Positions 1 to 11,300 of a stretch of DNA of 64,000 nt are shown in pieces. Within the stretch, counting starts at the first letter, position 1, and each line of letters opens with the position of its first letter. The position numbers were made by a program, and so were the translations under genes. Under the pieces are notes generated by a model that did no database searches, had not been told where the DNA came from, and was given only the letters and a program-made list of their open reading frames with translations. The stretch is from Syngnathus acus. Taxonomy: Eukaryota > Chordata > Actinopteri > Syngnathiformes > Syngnathidae. The stretch spans positions 11,230,193 through 11,294,192 of the forward strand of contig NC_051088.1 in the NCBI RefSeq assembly GCF_901709675.1, read 5' to 3'.

Positions 1-3000
1 CTATGCTGATAATCTGGCTAACAAGCCCGTGGAAAAATTATAATGATGGCAAAGAAAAAGGGGCCATGAGATAAGAAATATTCTTGGTGTGCAGAATGAA
101 TAAATGTAGCGTGGAAATCTAATTTCGGACATGAAACCACTGATGCCACTCACTCGCTCCTCTGAGATATCTCTTCAGCTGTCAAATGCAGCCATGTAAT
201 TTGGTTTACATGAGCAGTGAGGGAAAACAGTCTACCTTTGACCTCACTTACATCAAGCCCCTTTAAAAATCAACTTAATTCACAACCTCAACTTTTATGC
301 ACCATCTTAAGTGGGATATGAACTGGCAAATTTATTCTTCTTTATAAGGGACTTACTCGGTGTTAGCAAACATTTAAGCAATTTGTACATGAAAACATTT
401 CATTTGATCAAGGCATTATATGAAATATGAAGCTTTTTTTTAAGTAGTAGAATGTTTTACTGTGGATGTACAGTATTTCAGGCCTCATAATGGTAACGGA
501 TGCTTAAGAATTGTGGCGAATAACACCGTTGATAATAATCCATCCTCAAACAAGAAATAGTGCGCTTTCATTGCACACAAATCAATTGACCGGCTTTTCT
601 GAAGCCCACACATACGCCCACCTTCAAGACACCTGAGATGCTTGAAGATCGGCACAGCAGACTGAGGTCTTCTCCTAACAGCCTCTTTTTAGGCTGCACC
701 TTGAAATAAAGCTGGAAATTTTTAAACAAAAAAAGAAGAAAGGTTGCATTAACTTGATGCAAACATTCTTCTTTCAAATTTACAGTCAAAAGAAATATTG
801 TGCTCCATCTAGTGATCAATAGTGGAATTGAACATAAAGTCATGGGGAGCCAGAATAGTTACAAACTGTACAATTTAAAAAAATAAAATAAAACAAATCT
901 GCGAAATAGCAGGACCACGATCACAGAACCCACGGTGGTGGTGGATTATCAATGATTTTCTGATTAAATTAATGCAAATTAGTTTGGGGATTAAATGGCT
1001 AATCGGAAACGTTGGGCACGATATCACCCGGTCCCAGTTTGAACAGCTGTGTATACTCGCGAGGCAGCTCCACACTGAACAAACAAAACTCCAAATAAAT
1101 CTGCGCATTCACTCTCCAGTATAAAACCAATGCAAACAGGAGCAATTACATAAACTCAACAACTTTCACACCAGCGTTGGTGGGGACCACAGAAGTGTTA
1201 CTCGTGGTGGGCGGCAGCTGTTTTTTGCTAAATATTCATGTGGCTTCTGTTTATGGGCTGCCATCACCAGCTAATGAGCTGATCAACTGCCATTACCAAC
1301 ACACAATTTGTCACAATTTATTTATGTTAATCATAGGATTGCAAACACTTCATGATAATTTCCTCCATTCATCATATGATGATGATGCGTTAAAGTCTGG
1401 TTGGTCCACAGGTATTATATGCCAGGGTCACTATGGCAAAAGTGGAGATGCTATTCTCAATATAATCTATTGCGAGACAGTGTAGCATTAACACGGTTAG
1501 CAACACTTTATACAACATTGTTGTTTTAAATTACAATCCAGGTATTAGCCTGTCACCATAAACTGCAATCTAAGCCATTTTCAATGTTTTTTTCTATATG
1601 GCGCTGACACAGATCAGTGGTTCATAGAATAAACTCCCTTCTGTCGGAACAAATGTTCCAATCTTTGTGAACCTGTGAGCTTTTTTTTTTCCTTCAGTAA
1701 AAAGCAACAATCCTGATTGTTTGTGCTCAATTAACATATCCTGTAATTCTTCCAAAGGTCCATTGTCTCCCCCTTCTGTCAGATTTTACAAGCAAGACTG
1801 CTCTTTCATATCTATACATCCCTTTTCTAGTGTACCTGTACTTCTTACAGGAACTGACTTGGGGCAGGGGGGCAGTGTGCACCCTCCACCAGGATCAGCA
1901 TACATGGCATGTGGGTCCAACTAAATTTAAGTTCATGACTACATATATTACAGCAAATGCAAAACCAATTTAACCTCTGTGCATTTAGCTAGATTTCTGT
2001 CTTTGACAACTATTGAAAGGTGCATGTGTAAAAATGCCGAGCTCATTATGCGTTTCATTTGTGTGTTTTCTGCACACGCCTCAGAGCCAGCGAGGCATTG
2101 AGTGCTGAAAGGGCTCATGAGTCACGGTGGTACATGTGCGTATGTGCGCGCGGCAACGTTGGAGACAGCAAGACCCACGTGCCGTCTTTTCATTGGCACT
2201 GACATCATAGACCAAAGACTTCCTGAACACAGGGTTCATTCACAAAGAAAGCACTAAACAGGCTGTCTCCATGACAACCATTGCCCCCATGCCTACACAA
2301 CACTTTCCTCCTGCCACACATTTGCTGTCATTTCAGGCAGGGGTAAAATGTGTTAAGCATTCAATTTAACCACATTTAATGGCATGAAAGGAGCTGCTTT
2401 GATTGGCCTCTCCCACAGGAGCGCAGCCCTTTCTCTCACAGATCCACGGCCTGCGCTCATCTCCAAGATGACCAACATCTGATTTAAACTGCCACATAGG
2501 ATATACGCCGACCATGAAAATGAATGAATGAAATTTTCAGGTTATATTAACTCCAGTAATGAAAAAAGCCACGTTTTAAAATATTACTTACGAGTGAAAA
2601 TATATTAGAATGATGTGTCAAGTGTTTTGCTTCTCGCCACACTTGTAGGGTTGTACCAAGATGAACATTACACTGGATTCCACTCAATAACCAGACTGCT
2701 GATCCATCTTTTCCTATTATTTTCTTCACCCGGGATTTTTACAACTTGTCAGGAGTCATTTGTTGTTAGCGGGTGGTCTCAGTAATTAGTAGTAGGTGGA
2801 AAAACCTCAAAGACAAAACAAATAAATTCCAACATTTACTATTTTGCATATTATTTGTAAAAGCAGGTACACAAAAAACTACTATGAAAAGTTTGCCATT
2901 ATATACTAGAAAATATATAATTTTTCCTTTGAGTTATGTAAATGCATCAAATATTAAAATATAGTTTCACCGCATGATGAATTTAAGCTAGTTAGTAAAC

Positions 3001-4620
3001 CCGATAAATGCAACTATCAAACAATAATCAAACCGTAATTTTTAGGACTTTTTAAATTATTTATATTTACAACCATATCTATGACATTACGTTTTAGCAG
3101 TGAATACTTTCACAACGTTTCAACCATGTGACATATGCAGGAAGAGAAATGCGCATTTTTAATCCGTCTTCACTTTATGATTGAGCACAATAATATCCAC
3201 GTATCAAACGCACATTTCTTCCCACTTTTCAATGCCACGTCAGATATTTGTTTCTTTTTGGTATTTTTTCTGTGCTACGGTGATATCTTTGCTCATTCCA
3301 TTTTCCTCCTGGCATCCTAAATTACATGCAGGCGAGTAGCGTGCACATGCTCTGTTTTCCTCGATTCACGCAGGTGAGTAACATGCACGCGCTCAGACAG
3401 CTGACGTTCGCCGCTACACTCATATATTTGATAGATAACACATTTTATATTCATCACCTCATCTCCTGTAACAGTCTGGAGACTCTCTGTAGTCTGCAGT
3501 GGTCCATTAGATTATTGTAGATTAATTCCATTTATCATTACATTTCCCAATTCCAGAAGGAATATAGATGAAACATTAGGGATCGTGTAAGGATAGTTTA
3601 TTGCTACTTTGAAGAATACAAAAATAGCAAGACTTAAACTCATCAGTAAATAAAACATCATGAAATCCTCACTGAAATTTAACAAGTGAACAAAAACACA
3701 CGATTTCAGATATAAATGAGGCCGCATTCCCTTCAGCTTTTCCGTGTAAAAAAAAAAAAAAAGATATGCTGCATGAGATAAACACACAAAAGACGCGGGA
3801 CAATATAACAAGCTACACATACCTCAGCATAAAATCGCACTTGGAGGTTTCTATTTACACATAAAAAAGAGGAGATTACATTCAAGATAAGGGAACTGCA
3901 ATTGTGCTGAACTGGCTCAATGGCAAAGATCATTCATATAAATGCAATATTACAAAATAGAATATTCTGTGTAATAAAAAAAAACAAACATCTTCCTCAG
4001 ATTTTATCTTGCTGTGCATTTCTGCTTTTCATACAAAAGCCTTCAATTTATCAACACGTAAGGGATATAACGATTCGATTAAACTGTTCTCGGACTACAA
4101 ATTTCTTTTCCAATCACGCAAAGTATTTCAGGGTAGCGATATATCCTTACGAGTGGGTACGTTAATAAAGCAAGTAAAGTACTTTGTTTGCAATGGGCTG
4201 CAAGAATTTTGTGCATAGGCAAGACTTTGGCTTGGATTACGTATACTATTATATATATAAAAATCTGCTATACTATATATACACACAGGAAAAGGTTCAG
4301 AGAACTAAAAATCAAACAAATGCACTTGTAATTCCAAAAGGTCACTTAAATTGTGTCAAAGTGCTGATTGTCACCGAATTTTGAATTTCGAATTAGAACA
4401 CAAACTACATTCATAAATGCAGCATCGCAGGCCCTGTGAAGACACTTCACGTGAATATATATACACACATGACACATAAAATGGAATACTGTACATATTA
4501 AGTGGGTAGCAGAAGTAGGTATACAGTAGTAGCACACAGGTGAACTTTGTGACATACTATTTCCCATTTTATTTGTACTTTTATACCTGTATACCTACTT
4601 TGCACACACGCATATATATT

Positions 4621-4950
4621 TGGGCTGCACAATATTGGGAAAACATGCAATATGCAATATTGATATTATTGCGATATTAAACATGTACCATAAGAAATAA
4701 CATTTTTATTATCTAACAGAATAAAAAAATGTCATCGGGCAAAGTAAGTAATTTGAATGTATGATTAGCTAATTAATAAAAATGAGCATAGATAATGTTC
4801 AACAATTGGATGGCAATGTACATTTAAGTTTGCATCACACTGGTTCAATTCAGACAAATGCAAACAATTTAATAAGAAACTTATTGCATGTCTTTGCGAT
4901 ATGCGTATTGCACGGGCAAATATCGTGATGTTGTTATATTGTGCAGCCCT
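4621..4950. mobile_element. hAT-like MITE
   Basis: Left end GGGCTGCACAATAT and right end ATATTGTGCAGCCC are inverted copies. The interior repeats CAATATTG / GCGATATT themes, and there is no ORF. The GGGCTGCAC-AATAT terminus is typical of short non-autonomous hAT elements in fish. Target duplications are obscured by flanking AT repeats. Confidence 0.75.
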
Positions 4951-4951
4951 C

Positions 4952-4978
4952 ATATATATATATATATATATATATATC
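4952..4978. repeat. (AT)n microsatellite
   Basis: About 13 uninterrupted AT units directly abutting the right end of the hAT-like MITE. Confidence 0.95.
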
Positions 4979-5085
4979 ATCCGGTTATCAGAAACAGTGC
5001 ACTCATTTGGCAAAGACATCAGTATACTCTTAATTACGAAGTGCACTTTTGAGATGATCGACCGGTTAAGTTTGGATATTCTTCA

Positions 5086-5091
5086 TTTATT
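5086..5091 (-). promoter_or_regulatory. Candidate nfatc2 polyadenylation signal
   Basis: AATAAA on the minus strand about 145 nt after the nfatc2 stop. Several other AATAAA hexamers occur further downstream, so this is one candidate only. Confidence 0.25.
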
Positions 5092-5233
5092 CATTCACTA
5101 GTAAACAATTGTAGGTTATTTACTTACCAAAAATTACACACAGTTAACTGCTGTTTTGTGCTACCTGCATAGGGGCATTTATGTGGTGGTGAACAAGCCT
5201 GATGTTGACAACGAAGAGCATCAGAGCTGTCCT

Positions 5234-5289
5234 CTAGGATTGCGCTTGTGTTTGAACACCAGTCAAGTCCTTGCAAATGATCTCGTTCA
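5234..5289 (-). CDS. nfatc2: nfatc2 terminal coding exon 10
   Basis: After acceptor CTCTGCAG this 56-nt exon reads, in the phase left by exon 9, [18 protein letters not shown] and then TAG. It aligns with the human isoform ending VNEIIRKEFSG. It lies 7.36 kb from exon 9. The exact phase match and the NEII(x)K(D/E) motif make chance unlikely. Confidence 0.88.
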
Positions 5290-8200
5290 CTGCAGAGCAA
5301 AAAAGGAAACATTTTTAAAAAAACATAAGAATGGAAAAATTAAGTCAATCATGTTGATTAACCAAGACTCCTGGAAACTAGCTTCCAAAAATGGACTGCA
5401 CTACTCAGCAGCAAACAGAAGAGTGTGCTGTTGTTTTAGTTTCAATTAGGTTCCAGTCACAGGAGGAGTTTGATCGTGAGGCAAACAAGCAAATAGTGCG
5501 CTCTTTTTTGAACAATTCATTTATAGTTTTGAAGTGGATATATGAAATATGCAACACTACAACCAGTCCAATACTAAACATTCTTTAAAAAGCATTTTAT
5601 CTATGGCCTTATAATAAACGTATGTGATAAAATGCGTGAAACAATTTCTAGATGTCAAATGCTGCTATAAATAAACAAAGATTTCAATAAAAAGCCACAC
5701 AAAGATTTCTTATATACGTCACGAATCGTTCGAATTGGCCACATGAATTGAAAGTCAGAGGGCGTGCTTCTATTGAATCGTGCTATATAATCACTTCCTG
5801 CTGATGACATAAACCCACAAGCCAGGGCGTTGAAATGGAAACTTTGTTTGCACCAAGGTTCTAAAAATAGAAGCATAAAGGATGGCAGGAGCAGGCAGAG
5901 GAGTTTTGACAGCGTTGCAATCAGGACTGAAGAAGTACATACACGCACTTGTACTGTCCACAAAAGTGTTTGTGTTCTTTCCTGTAGGCCCGAAGAAATG
6001 AGGAAGTTCAACTTGCTGTCAGCTGTCTTGAACACAATGACGAGCAGCAAACAGAGATCGTCACAATATTGCAGGGCACTCAGCGGTGAAGAGTAACTTT
6101 GCACGGGAGTCAGATGTCCAACATCAAACACACAACGTGGAGAAAACGTGTGGTTTAAAGTTGGAATCACCCTGCGTGGTTGAAGTCACACAATTCAGAA
6201 TTGACCCATTTTTTCTTCTCAAGAGACACAATTGAGATATGTGTCAAAGCAGTGTACAGTAAAGTATATATTCAGATTGGAAATGCGGATACAAATCCAA
6301 CACAAATTTAAAGTTATTTGCTCATGCGAGTTTGACGTCATGGATATACACCGATTTATACGTATTAGTGTCTGCCCAAAAAACACAACAAATGCCATAA
6401 TACAAAAAATGCGCAGAAGCGTGTTGACCATTGTCTTTGCTTTTAGGTGCCGTGCTTGTGTTTTTATGAAACACTCAGAATTGCCTTGTGTAAGAAATAC
6501 ATATAAATTTGTCTTGCCTCAAAAGTCAAACCAAAATTTGGGGAGTTTTCAAACAAAAATGGATCATTGTTAGCTTAATGCTACAGCAAGTCATGTTGAG
6601 TCGGAAATTCAGGAGACCACCAACCAAATTGGCTGTCAAAATAAACAGCTAATGTAATCACCGGTCAAGCATGTGTGTGTGTGTGTGTGTACATTGGCGC
6701 TTAGCGACATTATAACCCGCCAATGCTTCCACTATGTCACTAGCGACTCATTAGGTCCGATGACTAATGCGAGTGATTCAAAGTGGGCCAAAAAAGCTCC
6801 TTGCTTGCTATTCAGGCCATTACGTAGCTTGTTGTGTCTGCGCCTTTTGTAACCATGGGAACGCACAGCTCCACTCATTTGATCTGAAATCGCTGAATTT
6901 ACACTGGAAACATTTTGCAGTACAAAACCAAACCATAATGTCACAAAACGGACATAATAACAACACTATACTTGCACAAGACATGACTCATGTATGAGCA
7001 GCAAAGTGACACAGGTTAAGTGTGCTTTCTATCATCAACTAAGATATGTTTGTAATGAATTAATAATGCTAGTCTGAGAAATTAAGTGAAATTAGTTTCC
7101 TATGGCACAAAAACAGAAGAGCAAGATTAGAAAAAAAAGCAGACATATCGAGGTAAAAGAGGATATCTGGCCACCAAAATTTCTCAATACAAAGAGTGAG
7201 TCAACATTTCTAATAAACAAGTCTGACTGAGAAGGAAGTGCCACTACAACTTAACTGTTATTCTCAACAAAGTAACTTCATTGACTGCTGTGCTCTATTT
7301 AAAGCCGTCAGCAACATAATGGTGAGTCAAAGGGTGTAACTAAAAATACAAACACCTACATAACAGCTCACTATATAAATAGCATTTGTTTTAAAAAGTC
7401 AATAAGCAAAACCGCGAGGGGAACATACTATGGAAAATGAATGACTCAATCAAGCCAATCTAGTATTTAATCCAGAAGATTCAGTGTCACTTTCAAGTGC
7501 CAAGACGGAAGAGTGAACTGCTGTAGAAGCACGCAGCCAGAGCGATCCAGCCCACAATTACTCGTGCAATCTACTTCCAAACTTCCGACTACCGTTTTTT
7601 TCCGTGTATAATACGCAAAATTTAACTAATTTATTGTCCTAAAATCTGGGGTGCGCATTATACATGGGTACAATTTTTTTTAAATTTTTTTAAAAAATTT
7701 TTTTTTTTTTTTTTTTTTTTTAAGAAAATCATGGTACTGGTACGAGTATTGATTTATGTATTGTTCTCTTCTTGTCATGTTGTGAAAGAATGTGGGTTGA
7801 ATAAATACCGAAAGAACAATAGTGTGTTTGTACTGTGCTCTGGTCATTTCGTCAAAGAAGGGATAATAGTCCTCTTCTCTTCTTGACTGACAATGAATGT
7901 GATAGCTTAATACAATCAGCAAATAACAAAATGCGTATTACAGGTAATATTTTATTTCACAACACTTTGCCTTGTTCCTTTCGTCTCTGCTGTTCACTTC
8001 AAACACGCTCCATACGAACGCAATGCTCTCGTATCAGACGCTTGCTCGATCACCTGCTCGTTTGCTGTCACAATGTACCCTACACAAATCCGAAACATTT
8101 GTTGCGGCGCCGAGTCACGACGAGGGGCAAGTTTTGGTTTCCAAGGGTGTTATTATTCCTCTTCAACGTCTCTCCCATACAGAGCCGCCTTTTTCACATG

Positions 8201-8366
8201 TCCGCACGTCACTTTCCTCTCTTTTCATCTGATCGCGGTGGTGCCTTTATGGGCAGTCGGAGAAATCAACGCCAACAAAAAAAATACATCCAGCCTAGTT
8301 AAGACCATACCAAAGACTATAAAAATGGGACCCATTGCCTCCCTGCGTGTGTGACGATCATTGGGA

Positions 8367-8399
<33 letters not shown>

Positions 8400-11300
8400 A
8401 AAAAAAAAAAAAAAAATTGGGTGCGTATTATACATGGGTACAGGCTTTTTTCCAGCATCAACATGCCATTGTTAGGGTGCGTATTATACATGGGGGCGTA
8501 TTATACACGGAAAAAAACGGTACTCCCTGTCGTCACGGTAAATACAGCCTTGGACATATATTTGTTTAAAATGCAAAGAAAAGTTTGTATCGCCAACAAT
8601 TCCAAGTGAATAAATGAAAGTACTTTATTTAATGTTAAACTTGCAGACTAATCAAAAGTTGGTTTCTTGCCCTTTGCCACCTAAGCACATTCTAACCATA
8701 TTTCTTTTAGGGTGAGCATGTGAGTAGCTAAACTGGATTCTCTGCTGTCGTCACCACATCAGCCGCCATGTTTATTTTAAGTCTGTGCTGGAATTTGCTT
8801 GGCCACCTAATGCCTTTGGGCCACTTTCATCTCCCTGCTCGTAGCCGCAAATATTCAATCTGCCACCCTGGAGCGTGAAACACGTTTAAAGAAGCCGTAA
8901 CACAGAGTGCTTTAACTGGATCTAATGAAGGCTTGGCACTCTGGCCGCTGCTCACGTCAATAGGAGAGTGTCTGGCTCCTGAGAGCGGCGCCGGGGTGGG
9001 GGGACACACACAGGTGACCTGCTGGGAGCTGACATTGATGTGTTTGTGCATAGTCATGCGTGCACGACACCTTAGAACACGTTCAAGTAACTGAAAAGAC
9101 GGATAAAAACAATGATGTCCATTTTTTTTCCACTGAGGGCCACAAACAGAAAAATGAGAGCGTAAATGTACATCTTAAGGTAGCACAAACCATGACCTCT
9201 TGTTTCAAGTTATTGGCAGAGGTACCGTATTTTCCGGACTATAAGGCGCATTGGACTATAAGGCGCACCTTCAATGAATGGCCCATTTTAAAACTTTGTC
9301 CTTATATAATGCATCATGTCAGATTTTTAATCCAAATCAAGTCATTCTCCATTTTATCTTTTTTATTTCAACTTCAGATGCAACAAATTACTTTATAATC
9401 ACAAAATAATGATCCATAGTCTTTTTGATTCATGATTCATAGTCTTCAGCGGGCCACTTATGATTGATTTTATGACACAATGCTTCGGGCCAGTTTAATT
9501 TTAGGAATTTGGTCCATATATAAGGTGCACCGGACTATAAGTCGCACTGTTGGCTTTTGAGAAAATTTTAGGTTTTTAGGTGCGCCTTATAGTCCGGAAA
9601 GTATGGTACGTACAAATCCTCTAAAACAGGCCATACACGTGTAACAAGGCCATTGTGTGTGCTAAGACGAATGTGTGTCCAAGCTGTCAACTGTGTGCTT
9701 TATCTCCCTCCACAGGCCCAATCTTCACCGACCGTTTCACCTGCTCCACTGCCTCTGACCATTTTTTTCCACAGCCACTCACCACAATGGCAGAGGCCGT
9801 GCCACCTTTCCTGCCTACTTCTGAAGTAACTCGCTTGAGAAGGTAGACGACCCTTTGTCAAGTTTGAACACGCAACATGGAAACGTGTGGGGGCTGCAAA
9901 CAGAAGCGCTCTACAGGGGAGCGGGGGGCGAGACATACAAAGTTTGCGTGTTGCACAGAAGAGGAAAAACCTGACTTTCATTTAACACTGAGATACATCA
10001 GTTATCACCATGCAAAGTAAACTTACAGTATATCAGGATGTGGCCTCCCACGACTCCAAAAAATGACAACATGTTGTCGGCAAGCTTGCAAATGTGGGGA
10101 ATGCCCCCTAATGTTTCCATGGTGCATTCAACTAAAGTTGTGTTCCTGCTATTCCGCAAAGTGTGAGTGCAGTTGTATATATGTGTCGGGTCATATGTTG
10201 AACTAGGGGTAGGACTTAGTGCTTTAAGTGGGAAAAAAAGTGCTGGTACTCCCGTTATCGGTGGTGGTGGTGGTGAATATTAATTCATTAGAAAATATAT
10301 TATAGATTAGATATTGGAAAAATTAATAAACACATTTTAGACAGACAATATAAAAATGCTCCCAGGGAATGACCAAAAATATTACTGCAGCTTGCTGAGT
10401 CATTAACAGTAGTAGTAAAACTCTTCTTTGTCTGCATAACTATTATACTGCCCCCCTGTGGCCAACTCTCACACACCAGAAAGCGGTGCAATGAATTAAC
10501 CAGATGCCCCAACTGCTGAATTCTTTACATTCTATTCAATAACAGTATATGTATTTATGAAGTAAAAGATCATCAAGTATTATTTTCCTGATTAAGGCCC
10601 ATTGAATTGGCAGACAATTGGGTACCAAGGCAGAAAATTGATTGGCTACCGCTTGACTGAAGAGAAACAATGAAAAAATGTGCAATGTTTGCGCTGCCAG
10701 TTAAATCCAAGAGGCTTTTGTTAGCTTTTTATCAGTATAGTTAATATGTGGGTGAGGATTAATCACGGTCCATAAATAGCCGTACAGACAATATGATAAG
10801 CCATAGTAGTGATGTCTCTAGGGACACACTAGATCAAATATTTTGGTATGCAAAAATTGCTTGGTTGGCTAGTCTTCAAGTGATTATGCAGAATAGCTGC
10901 CTGCTAAAAGACAACAGTGCACTATTCAGAGCATGTCTGTGCCATTAATCTGAGCAACATAAAAAAAAAAGTAAAAAATTAACCACTCCTTCAAACATTC
11001 TGTTAACTATGTCTGAGTTTCCACCCCGCCTACTATTTTTGAATTCTAAAATTATGCCTACAGTTGATTTTGCGTCACATCATCTTTCAAGTGACACCCA
11101 CACATTGACACTATATGTTGATAGAGAACAAGGCTAAAATTATCACCAGAGTGGCTAAAGCCTGTTTTCTCGATGGCTCTGCCTTGAGCAATTGATAGCA
11201 TTTTTTTTTTCCTGCCTTGCAACAAGGAGAATGTGTTCATATTTTACTTGGCGAGTTGCTGTTCTGCTGTAGCCACCTAGATTGTACAGATAATTATTTA

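Larger units (their letters stand above)
1..5233. other. nfatc2 3' flank / probable 3' UTR
   Basis: No coding region is supported. The part next to the stop codon is probably nfatc2 3' UTR, which is long in mammals. The interval holds a hAT-like MITE (4621-4950), an AT dinucleotide run and A/T-rich DNA. The polyadenylation point cannot be fixed from sequence. Confidence 0.55.

Noticed and set aside
1177-1485. 102-codon plus ORF near the left edge
   Set aside because: No domain, and no neighbouring exon in phase; probably chance within flank or UTR.
5655-6170. 171-codon minus-strand ORF in nfatc2 intron 9
   Set aside because: No recognisable domain, no splice partner in phase, and AT-rich intronic composition.
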